Origin: Cynocephalus volans
Taxonomy: Eukaryota > Chordata > Mammalia > Dermoptera > Cynocephalidae
Direction of reading: 5' to 3'
Length of the DNA stretch: 64,000 nt
Assembly: GCF_027409185.1 (NCBI RefSeq)
Contig: NC_084467.1
Span: 18,776,501-18,840,500 of the forward strand
The notes beneath the pieces were generated by a model. The model made no database searches. It saw only the letters and a list, made by a program, of their open reading frames with translations, and was not told where the DNA came from. Positions 1 to 11,990 of the stretch are shown one piece after another; positions within the stretch are counted from its first letter, which is position 1; each line of letters starts with the position of its first letter. Made by a program: the position numbers and the translations under genes.

Positions 1-91
1 TGAGCGAACCAACCATCCCTATATAGGATCCGAACCCGTGGCCTTGGTGTTATCAGCACCGCACTCTCCCAAGTGAGCCACGGGCCGGCCC
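1..91 (-). mobile_element. t-SINE dimer, cut by the window edge
   Basis: Reverse complement of the dimer head: it ends in GGGCCGGCCC and contains CCTTGGTGTTATCAGCAC. The second unit starts at the window edge. Confidence 0.9.
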
Positions 92-149
92 TGAAAGAGA
101 AGATTTTAAATGTTCTCGCAGCAAAGAAATGCACTGTCTTCTTTATCCT

Positions 150-283
150 CCAAACTGCCTTTGAGGCAGATTATCTTATTTGCACTGTCTTTTAGATGGG
201 GAGCCCGAGCCTCAGCTAGAATAGATTCGCTCAAAGTCTGCCAGCGTGTAAGTGGCAGAGTCAGAATTCAAACCCAGTCTGCC
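150..283 (-). mobile_element. MIR relic
   Basis: TAAGTGGCAGAGTCAGAATT and CAAACCCAGTCTGCC are the MIR core in reverse. Confidence 0.65.
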
Positions 284-439
284 ATGTGATATACCTGGTG
301 CCAGGCTCTGGCCATGGAAGGCAGGCTGGCCTAGATAGAGGGGCATGGGGTCTCTCTTCTACCTCTGGGCAGCAATCTCTTTCTGGTCTCTCCTGTCCGT
401 CTTTCCTCCTCGGGCCATTTTATCTAACCAGTGCCCGCA

Positions 440-570
440 GCACCACCCTTAGCTGCTGGGGCATTAGAATGTCCTCTGCGAGAGCAAGGGCTTGTCTTGT
501 TCACTGCTCTATCTTAAGTGCAGCTGCCTGGCACATGGTAGCTGCTCAATAAATGTTTGTTGAATGAATT
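440..570 (+). mobile_element. L2 3' end
   Basis: CTGGCACATGGTAGCTGCTC followed by AATAAATGTTTGTTGAATGA is the typical L2 terminus. Confidence 0.75.
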
Positions 571-861
571 GGTTGAAGGAGTTCTCTCTGACAGGTGTGA
601 AAATCCTCAAGGAGGGTTACTTTCTTCAAGATTTTCAAAGTGGACACTGACCTATTTGGGAGGGAAAAGATGGCTGGAGGAATGTACACCCGCAGGAAGG
701 GCGTGCCTGGTTTAACATTTGAAAAGTGCCCCTCAAGGGATCTGTGGCAAGAGGACTTAAGTTAGAAACAGCCTTGCAGAACCTAACCCGCCCCCGTAAA
801 TGCACGGGAGAGGATGAGACCGTGGGGGACTGTACTTTAATAATGACAGCTGGTTGCATAA
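571..861. other. Unassigned stretch
   Basis: No gene-like feature or repeat I can name. The open frames are short and out of any splice context. Confidence 0.4.
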
Positions 862-1020
862 ACTCAATTAATCCTCACAGTGAGTCAGGGAGGGCACTAT
901 TATCATCCTCTGTTTTACAGACAAGGAGACCGAGGCACAAAGAGATGAAGTGACTTGCCTGAGGTCATACAAAAGAGCAGAGCGCATCTGAACCTGGGCC
1001 CAGCTCCTGACCATGACACT
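862..1020 (-). mobile_element. MIR relic
   Basis: CTGTTTTACAGACAAGGAGA, CACAAAGAGATGAAGTGAC and CTTGCCTGAGGTCATAC show MIR in reverse. Confidence 0.8.
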
Positions 1021-2449
1021 GCCCTGCCTCCTGCTTGCTCAGCTGGCTCCTGGGGACCTCTACTTTTTCTGGGGGGCCTTTTCAAATATTAAAAACAGCA
1101 TAAGGCTACCCATTTCCTGCTTCACCAGATCCCAGAGTTCGGGGTCTCAAGCCGGGCACCTTGCCATGTTGTTTGAAGACATGCATCTTAGTTTTTTGTT
1201 TATTTGGGCTTTTGTGGCAGCTGGTTTTGCCCTCCAGGGAGCTCCCTTGTGATCTGGGGTATGTCTCTCAGATCCTCTGCCCTTTATCTTCATCTTTATA
1301 ATAGTAACTAAATGCCTATATCCCTCTTTCAAAGAAAGCCTGCTACAAAAAATTATTTGAAACTCGGTGATATTAAGATGTAAATGACTAATAACTGTCT
1401 GTGGATCTCCCTCGCCCTGGAGGTAGCTTCCTCCTGGTGAAATCTAAATCGGCCATTGCGAAGTGTGTGTGGTGGAAGTGGGGACATGGGTTGGGGAGCA
1501 TTTTTAAAATCATACCTGGTAGTGGCCGGTCACTCCTTCTGTCCATGAAGTGCTCTCTGTAGGAAAGGAAGCTTTCATACAAAGCAGGGCATTATAACCA
1601 GGGGCTCAGAGAGGCTTGAATGTGATGGGGACTTTTCTTAGCTGCTTCCCTATAGAGCAGGAGTAGGACATGTGGTGTCCATTCAACCAGCCATGTAGTG
1701 GACATTCTGAATCACCTGTGGTTTCCCTCCAGGCTGTTCTACCTTTTCCTAGCTTGACCAGATCCCAAAGGGTAGGGTCCCTGCCCTAGCCATGATTCTA
1801 ATTGGTTCATAGGATTGCAGTCTTGGGGGTGGAGGTTGCAATTAAGGCTGGTTCCCCGAACAGAAGTGGGGAGTGTAAAGCAATGTGGAGCGCCATGGAG
1901 GCTCAGCTCTTGAAAGCCCCCGGTGATTACGACAATAACAGCAACAAACACTGAATGAGCACTTACTGTATAATGTGTTCCGGGCACCATTCCATGCACT
2001 TTACACATTGACTTGTGTATAGTCAGAAAAGCTGACTTATTGGGCTTTGGGCTGCTGAGATCTGTGAATGGTGGCAAAGGGGATGGAGGGGACACAGGGA
2101 CAGCTGGTCAGAGGCTGATGGACGAATTAAACCTGGTGTGGGCGCTTAGGCCACTGAGAGATGAGGAGAGTACAGGGAGGGGCCAGACCTCTGGGGAGTT
2201 AATCTTCCTGCATGTTCCATCTACCCCTTCATAATAAAATCAATTAATGTGCATTTGTGGGTCTGTTTGGCTTTTGGTCCCTGGGACTAACCGTGAAGAA
2301 AGCATGTTACGATTTTTGGCCCAGGATTTGGGATCAAGCCCAGGTGCAAGGTGACCTGGATTTCTATTTCCTGTTTCTGTTCCTGTTCTGTGGTTAATAG
2401 GAAAGGACCAAATAAGAATCAGAAGGTAATTTGTAGACAGAGATTTAAG
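1021..2449. other. Intergenic sequence without recognised genes
   Basis: A MIR/L2-like piece near 1930-2010 (GAGCACTTACTGTATAATG) is the only repeat I suspect. Open frames of up to 118 codons match nothing I know and have no splice or start context. Confidence 0.4.
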
Positions 2450-2690
2450 AGGCAGCCTGAGTCACGGTTGTGAATTCTTATTCTGCTTCTTACTGAAGCT
2501 GTGGTCTCTTGGGCAAATCACTTTGCCTCCTTGAACTTGTGTCCTCATCTGTAAAATGGGAATAATGAAAGTACCTCCACTCAGGGCTGTTATGAGGATT
2601 AAATGGGATGGGTGTCACACAGAAAATGCACAGCACAGTGCCTAACTAGCACTTAATAAATAGTCAATAAATGCTATACTGTTATGTTTA
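2450..2690 (+). mobile_element. MIR
   Basis: CCTCATCTGTAAAATGGGAA, TGTTATGAGGATTAAATGG and CAATAAATGC follow the MIR consensus. Confidence 0.85.
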
Positions 2691-2767
2691 TTGTCTCTTT
2701 GTGCATTTTCTCTGTCAGGTAACTTGATGAGCATATCCTAAACTTATTTATTATTATAATTTTTAAA

Positions 2768-2847
2768 AGATGACTGGTAAGGAGCTCTTAACCCTTAATT
2801 TAGTGTTATCAGCACCACAATCTCCCAAATGGGCCATGGGCTGGCCC
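2768..2847 (-). mobile_element. t-SINE, single-unit form
   Basis: AGATGACTGGTAAGG, GTGTTATCAGCACCAC and GGGCTGGCCC show one tRNA-like unit joined to the GATGACCGG tail of the dimer class. Diverged. Confidence 0.8.
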
Positions 2848-3982
2848 TATATCCTAAATTTAAATAGCAAAATAAAATAAAATATGAAGGTTGGACTAAA
2901 CCATCTCCAATCTCTTTTGACTCAGGAACTTGTTTCGCAGTGATATGTGGCTTTACAATCCCCGATGGGAATTAGTTGAGCCATTTCACAATTTTCTAAG
3001 GTCCATGAAAAAGGAAGTGATTTTAAGTCAAATGTAATATTTTCAATAAGTGTATCATTTAAAATTCTTCTCTAACATTTATTTTAAACCTTTTAATTAT
3101 ATGCATGATATATAAAACAAATTTTGGCTTCTCTCTACTAGTAGCATAAATGCTTGATATACTTTAAATTCTTGGCAGAAGAAAATGCATGGTTGCTTGA
3201 CAAATTTTAAAGTGATGTTTTATTGGGGACCAAATGTTCATTAAAATGGACTGAAATATAACAAGGGGACAGAAACCTTTTTCATGTCCTAAGGGTTTAA
3301 GTTCTTGCATTTGGTGCTTAAAAAGTCAATTTATACCTTTAAAAAAGGATTTTATGTTTGTTTGTTGTATGGTGAGATAAAATAGGTCTCTGGTTCTTAT
3401 GGACCAGACTTTATGCCCAATACAGAAAAATAAAAAGCAGATATTATTCTCTCTTTTTAACAATCCTTGAAATTTTGTGAGGTGCTAGAACTTCCCTGAC
3501 ATGCTGTATAAGGAGTTTGATCAGATAAATGCAATTTATGAATCTTGAGGCAAATTTGCAACGGAGTTATCATCTTCAGTCTCCTTATTTCCTTGTATTT
3601 TTGACATCAGTTTCTTATACTTCCTGTCTTTAACCATTGGTGCATTAAGGGTATAAATTAGACAATATAAGATTAAGAATAAAAACAACGTAAAGCCACG
3701 TATCAGCCAAAGCCACTTCAGTGGCCAAATGATTGACAGTCTGGTGGTGAGTTGTGAGATAATTACTTGATCACCACTAACTCCTGCTTTTGATTCTTCC
3801 GTTTTTCCTAGGAAGCTCTCACATTGAGATAAAATATCTTTGTTGGCAGCTATGGGGATCAGAACCTTTGACCTTGGTGTTAAAAAAAAGAACCTTTTAA
3901 ATAATAAAATAATTATTCACCAATGACCTTTAATGATATGACCCTTCTGGAACATCTTCCTCCCTGGTGGGAAAAGCTGGTA
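2848..3982. other. AT-rich intergenic sequence
   Basis: Apart from a short SINE fragment at 3844-3881, nothing recognisable. No open frame above background. Confidence 0.4.
3844..3881 (-). mobile_element. t-SINE fragment
   Basis: GGCAGCTATGGGGATCAGAA followed by CCTTGGTGTT is the 3' half of a monomer in reverse; it is cut off by an A run. Confidence 0.55.
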
Positions 3983-4086
3983 GAAAGTAGTGGAAAGACA
4001 GACTTGGGCTTGACTCCTGTCTCTGCCATTTACCTGTGTGTCTGAGCCTCAGTAGCCTCATCTGTCAAATGGGTATTATTAAGATG
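3983..4086 (+). mobile_element. MIR fragment
   Basis: TGACTCCTGTCTCTGCCATT and CTCATCTGTCAAATGGG match MIR. Confidence 0.75.
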
Positions 4087-4734
4087 AGCCCCATGGGGGC
4101 GGACGAGAGGAGGGATGGGAGCCACACCTCCCTGCTCCTCCCTGGTTCCCAGTAGGCTCCATCTCCCACTTTCAGCTCCATCAGATTTCCCAGGACCCAG
4201 ACAGATCCTCAGGGAGACACACAGGATGGACTCATTCAATGTTGGCAGAGGCAACCCTGTGCACACAGCGGTAGTTCTCAAAGAGGAACTTTAGGGCGGC
4301 CCCAACCCCTAGGGAGGTAGATGAGCTACCAAGAGAAGGGCAGGGTGGGTTTTGGTGGGAGGGGCTGCCTCTGACTCCCTGCGTGAGTAGAAGATCAGAG
4401 GCTCCCCCCTGGGCAGTGGGGGTAGGTGGGGGAGGAGAGCACAAGCCGCAAAACTCACAGCCCGGCTCTAATGCCACCGTGGGGTCCTTCCCCCTCTGAT
4501 CTGCTCCATTGATTTGCCTTTGTCTGTCATTTTCTCCCTTTGTCATTTGGGGTATTTGCTCTCCATGCAGCAAATACCCCCAAAGGGGGGTATTTGAAAG
4601 GCATGAGAGCAGGGGGTTGGGGTTACCCCAGGAGGGAAGAGGGAGTGGTTTTATCCTTTTCTGGGCTCTGCCAGAAGAGGGCTGAGACCCTGGTCTTAGC
4701 AGGGTTACTCCTCTGGGTTATCCCTGCAGCATAG

Positions 4735-4890
4735 CTGGGGTTTCAGAGCCAGATTCCCACTCTGCCCTGTAGCTCTTTTGACCTTGGCAAGGTGGTTACT
4801 TTCCCTAGACTTCAGCTTCCTCATTTATAACCTGGGGAAAGAGAAAGGCCTTCACAGGTCCAGGGTGAGGATTAAATAAGATCGTGCCAG
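4735..4890 (+). mobile_element. MIR
   Basis: CTTCAGCTTCCTCATTTATA and GGTGAGGATTAAATAAGATC match the MIR 3' half. Confidence 0.7.
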
Positions 4891-5154
4891 TGACAGCCAC
4901 ACGTGCCAGGAGTGGAAACGGGGAGTCACATGGGCCAATGGTTAAAGACTCAGGACTGGGCCAGAGTTGGCAACACAAGGGACTGTTAGATTGGAATGTC
5001 CAGTTTGGGGCGGGGGGTGAGGCCAGCCACATTCACACTATATGCTTCCCTTCCCACCCCCAGCAAAGGTTCTTGGTGACATGATAATGACAACCAGGGA
5101 GACGGTTCCTCCAGCCTGCTTCACACCCTACCTGTTCACCTATCTGATCCTCAC

Positions 5155-5680
5155 TACAGTGCAGCATGGTCCTGGATCCAGACCCACTGGGGTGGGAATC
5201 TTGGCTTTGCCACACACCACCAGCTGTGTGACCCTGGCCAAGGTGCGAAGCCTGCGTGAGCTTCAGTGTCTCACCTTGCAAGTGTGGGTAGTGATGGCAC
5301 CTCCCTCCCAGGTTGCTGGGAGGACGGAAGGAGGTAAAGTCACAGGATGTGTAGTAAACGCTCGATTGATGTTAACTTAGGGGAAAAACACAAACACCCC
5401 TTTGAGGCAGGGTGGGAATGCGACTGTAGCTTCGTTTTCAGAGCTGAAGAAACTGAGGTTCAGAAAGGCGATGTGACTTACTCAAGGTCACCTGACCAAT
5501 TGGTGAGGGAGACTCAGGTCTTCTGCGTGATTCCACATGATTCAGTGATTGATAGCACAGGCTCTGGAGCCCACAGAGCCAGACTCCACTCACATTGGCT
5601 CCACTGTTCCCTGGCCATGTGACATTGAGCAAGTCACTATTACCGCTGAATCTTGGTTTTTCTTATCTTTAAGATAGGGC
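5155..5680. mobile_element. Cluster of three MIR relics
   Basis: A forward copy at 5155-5372 (CAGCTGTGTGACCCTGGCC), a reverse copy at 5395-5530 (GAAGAAACTGAGGTTCAGA) and a forward copy at 5545-5680 (GGCCATGTGACATTGAGC). Confidence 0.7.
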
Positions 5681-6859
5681 TGCCTGTCTTCCTTCAAAGA
5701 GTGCCCTTTGTGCCTCCTGGCTTGGGGACTTTTTGCAGGGGCGGGGGTCAGAAAAGCAGAAGCTATTGGAAGATAACCCTTCTTCCTGTCCTCTGTGAGA
5801 ATCTGAGCTCAGTGAGAAGTTTATGCTGCTGGTGTGCAAAGTGGGGAGGGAGAGAAGAGTGGGCATCTGTCATCCAAAGCCAAGGAGAGAGGAGAGATTG
5901 CCCCCAGACTGGGAAGACACCAGAGGTCATCGGTCCTCGGAGTATTGGAGACCTGAGCTCTGCTCCCTGGGGTGATGGCGGGACCTCTGGGGAAGGTCGC
6001 TGGGTGGCACACCCTGGAGGTCAAACACAAGACACAGTGGTTTCAAGTCTTGACAAAGAATCCAGACTCCAGGCATGCCAGGAAAGTGGACACAGCTTGA
6101 CTTCAGTGGGTCAAACCCCTTTGGACAATGGGTACCCATCGTAGGAGGAGCCACGGGGACATGAAACCCAGGAGCCTCCCTCACTTTTATGCTCTGTATG
6201 TGACCCCAAGGATCCATGTGCCATGTTGGGAGGTGGGGGTGGGAAACTCAATGCACACTGCGATTCAGTTTCCATCCCAGTAGGATGAGGGTTCAGAGTC
6301 CCATTGAATGTGATTCAATCAGAATAAATAGCAGAACATTTTATGCACATCTGAGGGCGTACAGGAAGAGTAACTGGTGCAGTATGCTGAGGAGGGAAGA
6401 GAAGAGACTGGCTCAGGAGGGCTCTACTTGGCTGATCTGGGCTGCCATCCACCCACCTTAACTGCCTTAGCCTGGCCTTGACTGGCCAAAGGGTAAAGGG
6501 CGCACTTCACTGGTAGAAATTGACGCTGGGGCCCAGAGCAGGGCAGGAGGCCCCTCTGTTGAGCCAGTAGGTGGTTACAAGCTGGGGCCAAGGTTGTTGG
6601 GGCGCCTCCTCGCCAGGCCTTCCTGAATTCCTCGCCAGCCCTCCTCTGCCTCAGTCTTGGCCTTTATGCCCTCACAGTGTTTACACACCACACATACTAG
6701 GGAAAACAGCCCACAGCCTCATTTTATCCTCATCACTAATCCACAGCAAGGGCGGGTGAGGTGAAGATTAAATCTCCACCACAGCCATTCACCAGGCCCA
6801 GGGTGGGAACCCATCACGTGCAGCATCAACCAGGATGTTCTCAGGCCCAGAACATAGCT

Positions 6860-7465
6860 GGGAATGTTCTCAGAAGAGGAAGCTGAGCAGGAGGAAAGTG
6901 GAGTGATTTGCTGGAGGCTATAGTGTTCCCTTTGGCAGAGCTGGGATTCAAACCCACTGACCCCAGGGCACACTTGTAAACATCAGTCTTCTGCCAAGTG
7001 GGACCTCCACAGAAGTGGACCCCAGCCTCCTGGGCTTGGCCTGCCTCTAACACTACCTAGCTGCCTCATCAGGGCAAGCTACAGCTCTCTGCATCACAGT
7101 TTCCCCATCTATAAAACGAGGGTGCTGGACTCACCAGGTGGTCTCTAAGGCCCCTTCTGGCCCTAGCCCTTTGGTGTCCTTTCCTGGCCCACCATCTGCT
7201 GTTGAAGCCTGACCTTGAAAGGCAGGAGAGCTGGGGTTTGTGGGTGTCTGTGAAGCCAGAGCGCCCAGGCCCAAGGCAACGTTCTCCTTGAATGACCTTG
7301 TGACTGCAGGTGAGTCTCTTAGCCCTCCATGTGCAAAGTGGGCAATAATAGTACTGCTTACTACATAAAGTTGTTGTGAGGATTAAATAATTTAAACCAC
7401 GAAAGGCCCTAGAGCAGAGCCTGGCACCCAGTAAGGCTGCAGGTGTGTTCATTATTATCATTCTG
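6860..7465. mobile_element. Cluster of MIR relics
   Basis: Reverse at 6860-6972 (GCAGAGCTGGGATTCAAACC), forward at 7065-7165 (CAGTTTCCCCATCTATAAAA) and forward at 7285-7465 (GTTGTTGTGAGGATTAAATA). Confidence 0.7.
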
Positions 7466-7964
7466 CGATAAGATGAAAGCCAGGTCCTGTCTAAGGAGCA
7501 GGACCTCCCCAGCCCTGAGCATTCCTGTGACAGGGCTCCAAAACTCAAGTGTCCCTATAGGACACCAATGCACTGCCCCAGACAGGCCCACCTGGAGGGA
7601 AAGGATAAGGTAAGAACAGTTTTCTGAAATGAGGAAGAAGCCTAAAATAAAACAACAAAAAAATAGCTACTCACGGTTGTCTATGGCTAGGCAGCGGGGG
7701 CTTGCACGTGTTGAGGAGTCCGCGTTGCTTGGTGTCCCCTCCCAGGCCCTGGCCCTGGGTTCCACTCAGCACTCTTGTTGAGCTGCTGCTCCCAAGCTAC
7801 CTTTCTCTCACTTTTGCACTTTCTCTCAGACGAGTGAGTGTGAAGATGTCTGGCCTTCCGTTCCTGTCACCACTTCCCCTCTGGGTCCCCGGTGCCCGTG
7901 TTCTTGCTCCTGCCGTTGAGTTCTTTCTCATGAGGAACTCTGGCCAGGGCGGGGTATGGACCTA

Positions 7965-8085
7965 GACCGTGGAGTCAAGGGACTTGAGTTCTAATCCAGT
8001 CTAGATGTTATGACTTGAGCAATTCACTTAACTTCCCAAGAGCTTAGTTTCTTCATCTGTAAAATGGAGATAATGCACCAGCCTT
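7965..8085 (+). mobile_element. MIR fragment
   Basis: GAGCAATTCACTTAACTTCC and CTTCATCTGTAAAATGGAGA match MIR. Confidence 0.75.
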
Positions 8086-8792
8086 ACATTGATCGCTGAA
8101 AAGAACATTTCATTCCAAGGCCTCTTCCCCACTTCTCTGCACTTCAGAGCTTTGAAATGCAGATGCCGACAGGTGCCAGGCAGATAACATAAGGGGGTAT
8201 GGGGCAATAGGGAGTGGTGGGGACTGTGGGGAACAGGGAAACACAGGACTCAGCCAAAGAAGGCAGGTGCCTCTCAGCACCAGCCAAGCTGTTCCACTTG
8301 GGAGTGCAGCTCAGGTGCCAGATGTTCCAAGCATTTGGAAGATGTGCTACATTTTCCAAGAGATACTAGAAATACTGACTTTTATGTGATAGCTTCCAAT
8401 TTTAGAATGTGGAGCGCAAAGTCAAATCTTTTCAAAATGCTATGTGAGTCAAACAAATACCATCTTCAGTTTATGTTTGTTAAGTCCTTAATGCCCAGTC
8501 CGAGATTCAATAAATACTCAGATATTGTACCTGATATTGTTCAAAGTATTTTCATACTCATTATTGCATGAGATATTTAATGAGAATCTACTATGTCCTA
8601 GGGGTACAAAGATGAGTATGATAGAGTTCTTGTCCTTCTAGGCTCATGGCCTATGATTATCTCATCAGATCTTCTTACTAACTGCTCCCTACAACCCAGA
8701 CCCTAAGAGAAGGATCTGGGACAGTGGTTCTCCAGGAGGGAGATTTTGACCCCGAGGTAGAGTTGCCAGATTCAGCAAGTAAAAATATAAAA

Positions 8793-8974
8793 TACCAAAG
8801 GTCAAGGGTTTGGATCCCCGTATCAGCTAGCCACCAAAACCAAAAACAAAAGTAGGGGGCTTGCCCGTTAGCTCATTTGGTTAGAGGGGTGCTGGTAACA
8901 CCAAGATCAAGGGTTTGGATCCCTGTACTTGTCAGACACCCAAACAAAAATAAAAAAAATAAAAATAAAAAATA
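8793..8974 (+). mobile_element. Two adjacent t-SINE monomers, the first partial
   Basis: 8793-8854 is a 3' half (AGGTCAAGGGTTTGGATCCC). 8856-8974 is a full monomer (GCTCATTTGGTTAGAGG, GGTAACACCAAGATC) with an A-rich tail. They sit within the older palindromic element. Confidence 0.8.
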
Positions 8975-9460
8975 TAAGACAGTAATATTTGGGACATAGG
9001 AGGGGTCTTCAAGAAGTTCATGGAAAATATGTATTATGAAAAAACTATGCATGGATTTCAAAATATTTTTGCATCAAAATAAATAAATACTAACTTGTTA
9101 TAACATGTCTGAGTAGAATCTAGTTTGAGGCACTAGGAAGGATAAAACATCAGTTGGAAAAGAGCCCCTATCAGAGCAACATGAATTCTGCTAAAATGGA
9201 AGCAAGAACAAACATCAAATTTATGGCAAAGCTTGGATGGAAGAATGGTGAAATCATTGATGCTTTATGAAAAGTTTATCGGGACAATGCCCCAAAGAAA
9301 TCAGCGTTTACAAATGGGACAACTCATTTTAAGAAGGGATGAGAAGATGTTGAACATGAAGTCCACAGCAGCAGACCATCCACATTAATTTGTGAGAAAA
9401 AGTTAATCTTGTTCGTGCCCTAATTGAAGAGGGCTGAAAATTAACAGAAGAAACAATAGC

Positions 9461-9825
9461 TGTCTTGGGTTGAACGTCCCCCCAACCCTTAATCCCTACT
9501 GTAACTGTTGAGGGTGAGAAATCCTATTATGGTAACTGAAAGGTGGAGCCTTGAAGAGGTGATTAGATTGTAGGACCGTGCGTAGTGAATGGATTAAAAA
9601 TGGTGGTTCTGAGAGCTTTAAAAGGACAGTGCATGAGGAACTATCTGTCTCTCTGCTTCCACCATCTTTCAATGTGAGATCCCTGGGTCACTGTCAGCAC
9701 CACCAGATGTGTTTCTTGGACTTTGAACTTTTAGCCTCTGAAACTGTAAGCAATAAATTTCATTTTCTTTATCAATTACCCAGTTCCATGTATTTTGTTA
9801 TAAGCAACAGAAATGGACTAATCCA
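9461..9825 (+). mobile_element. Solo LTR, ERVL-MaLR type, inside the mariner
   Basis: 365 bp starting TG and ending CA, flanked by a perfect 5-bp duplication ATAGC (9456-9460 and 9826-9830). The body has the MaLR signature: GGTGGAGCCTTGAAGAGGTG, GATTAGATTGTAGGACC, a GCAATAAATTTC poly(A) region and TATTTTGTTATAAGC near the end. It is an LTR without internal retroviral sequence. It is related to the LTR at 34077-34559. Confidence 0.85.
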
Positions 9826-10475
9826 ATAGCCAACACCATAGATATCTGAATTGGTTCAGCTTGCACAATTTTGACTGAAAAATTAAAGTTGAGCAAACTC
9901 TCCACTCAATGGGTGTCAAGACTTGCCCCCAGATCAGCTACAGACAAGAGCAGAGCTTTCAATGGAAATCTTAAACAAGTGGGATCAAGATCCTGAAACA
10001 TCTCTTGGAGTAACTAAGAGGAGATGAAATGTGGCTTTACAGTGCAGTCCTGGAGACAAAGCACCATCAAAGCCATGGCTACCAAGAGGTGGCAGTGGTC
10101 CAGTCACAGCAAAATCTGACCGGTCAAGAGCAAAGGTCATGGTGACAGTTTTGGGGGGATGCTCAAGGCATTTTGCTTGTTGACTTTCTGGAGTGACAAA
10201 GAATGATAACATCTGCTTATTATGAGAGTGTTTTGAGAAAGTTAGCCAGAGCTTTATCAGAAAATTGCCCGGGAAAACTTCACCAGAAAATCCTTAACCA
10301 CAACAATGCTCCTGCTCATTCTTTTCCTCCAGGGCAGTTTCATGAGAGTTCTGATGGAAAATCATTAGGCATCCATCTTACAGTCCTGAGTTGGCTCCTT
10401 CTGACTTCTTTTCATTTCCTAATTAAAAAAAAATTTAAAGGGCACCCATTTTTCTTCAATCGATAATGTGAAAAA

Positions 10476-10587
10476 GGGCTGGCTGGTTAGCTCAGTGGGT
10501 TATACCAGCCTTATAACACCAAGGCCACAAGTTCAGATCCCCATACCAGCCAGCTGCAAAACAAACAAACAAACAAACATAAAAAAG
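10476..10587 (+). mobile_element. t-SINE monomer
   Basis: GGGCTGGCTGGTTAGCTCAG is the tRNA-Ile-like A box start; GGTTCAGATCCCC-type B box follows, with an (AAAC)n tail. Inserted in the mariner. Confidence 0.88.
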
Positions 10588-10637
10588 ACTGCATTGACGT
10601 GGTTAAATTCCCAGGATGCTCAGTTTTTTTTTGTTTG

Positions 10638-10793
10638 TTTTTTTTAAAGATGACTAGTAAGGGTCAACACCATTGACTTGGTGTTGTCAGCACCACACTC
10701 TCCCAAGTGAGCAAACCGGCCATCAGGGATCCGAACTCGTGGCCTTGGTGTTATCAGCACCACACTCTCCTGAGTGAGACACGGGCTGGCCCT
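10638..10793 (-). mobile_element. t-SINE dimer
   Basis: Two head-to-tail tRNA-like units in reverse. Flanked by the duplication AGGATGCTCAGTTTTTT. Inserted in the mariner. Confidence 0.9.
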
Positions 10794-10933
10794 AGGATGC
10801 TCAGTTTTTTAGGGATGGACTAAATAGCTGGCATCGTCACTTGCAAATATGTCTTGAACTTGACGGAGCTTATGTTGAGAAATGAAGTTTATATTTAAAA
10901 TTTTTATCTTTTAATTCCATTTTCCCACAAACT

Positions 10934-11106
10934 TTTTTTTTTTTTTTTTATAAAAGATGACCGGTAAGGGGATCTTAACCCTTGACTTGGTGTTGTCAGC
11001 ACCACGCTCACCCAGTGAGCCAACCAGCCATCCCTATATGGGATCCGAACTCGCAGCCTTGGTGTTATCAGCACCGCACTCTCCTGAGTGAGCCACGGGC
11101 CGGCCC
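10934..11106 (-). mobile_element. t-SINE dimer
   Basis: Complete dimer in reverse with T tract. Flanking duplication TTCCCACAAACTTTT lies close to the right end of the mariner. Confidence 0.92.
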
Positions 11107-11799
11107 CTTCCCACAAACTTTTCAAAGTCCTCTTGTACACATGCAAAAGATTATTTGTTGCTTATCTGAAATTGAAATTTAACTGGGCATTCTATGTTTT
11201 ATCTGGCAACCCTACCCAGAGCAGACACTTGGCAATGTCTGGAGATATTTTTTGTTGTCACAACCCAGGGAAATATTCTACTGACATCCAGGAATATTGC
11301 TAAACATCCTTTAATGCACAGGATACCCCCTACAACAGGAATTATCCAGCTCAAAATGTTAATATGCCAAGGTTGAGAAACTGGTTTAGATCTAGCCTTG
11401 GTACTTTCAGTGCAAACCCAATGCTGAGAGTGTGGGGGTAGGGGTACTTTAATTTAATAATTAGTCCCTTTGGGAGAGGGCACAGTGGCAGCCTCCATTC
11501 TTGTGCCTCTCCCAAGGGCAAGAAATTGACAGTGAGGAATGGGGCAGAGAGCCCTGGGGTGCTGAGAAAGAGGAAAAAGACCAGAAGGAGCTGGAAGTGG
11601 GGACCACCTGTAGCCCACATCAGACTTCTCTCTGGGCCAGAATTGGAGACACTGGGGGTGAGCTGGAAAAGATCTAGCAGATGCTTCTGTGATCCTGAAT
11701 CCTACACTCCTGGCCTTGAGGAAGCCCCACCATGGTGAAGAAGGGCGAGGCTGTCCCCAAATGCTTGGCTCCCCATTGCAGCCCAAAGAGAGTGAGAGA

Positions 11800-11990
11800 T
11801 CATAGGTGCTCCTAAAACTTTTACGTACATCAGATTCACCAAGAGGGCTGTAAAGACACAGATTGCTGGGCCCCACCCCCAGAGATTCTGATTCAGTGTT
11901 CTGGGGTGGGGCCCAAGAGCCTGCATTCCTAACAAGTTCCCAGGTGAGGCTGATGCTGCTGATCCATTGACCCACCTTGGGCAGCACTGG
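11800..11990. mobile_element. MER5-like hAT non-autonomous element
   Basis: GCTGGGCCCCACCCCCAGAG, GATTCTGATTCAGTG and GGGTGGGGCCCAAGAGCCTG form the palindromic core of MER5A/B. Orientation is ambiguous because the family is nearly palindromic. Confidence 0.75.

Larger units (their letters stand above)
8999..11135 (+). mobile_element. Mariner-family DNA transposon, disrupted
   Basis: Inverted ends are visible: GGGGTCTTCAAGAAGTTCATGG at the left in two overlapping halves, and its degraded complement (ACTTTTCAAAGTCCTC) at the right, next to TA. After subtracting an LTR (9461-9825) and three t-SINEs, about 1.3 kb remains, the size of an intact mariner. Transposase remnants read along the plus strand: a helix-turn-helix part near 9195-9440, HNNAPAHS near 10295 (the family's HDNAPAH box with the catalytic Asp changed to Asn) and the LKGHPFF region near 10430. 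Many stops and frameshifts are present. Confidence 0.8.
8722..11392. mobile_element. MER20-like hAT relic, split by nested insertions
   Basis: The left piece (8722-8757: CAGTGGTTCTCCAGG, GATTTTGACCCC) and right piece (11216-11392: ACTTGGCAATGTCTGG, AACATCCTTTAATGCACAG, GGTTGAGAAACTG) together match the MER20 hAT-Charlie consensus as I remember it. Between them lies a second palindromic element with inverted ends TTGCCAGAT (8763) and ATCTGGCAA (ending near 11210), itself interrupted by SINEs and a mariner. Confidence 0.75.

Noticed and set aside
5653-6144. A 163-codon open frame on the plus strand
   Set aside because: Starts in a MIR relic, shows no domain and has overlapping open frames on the other strand; not supported as a gene.
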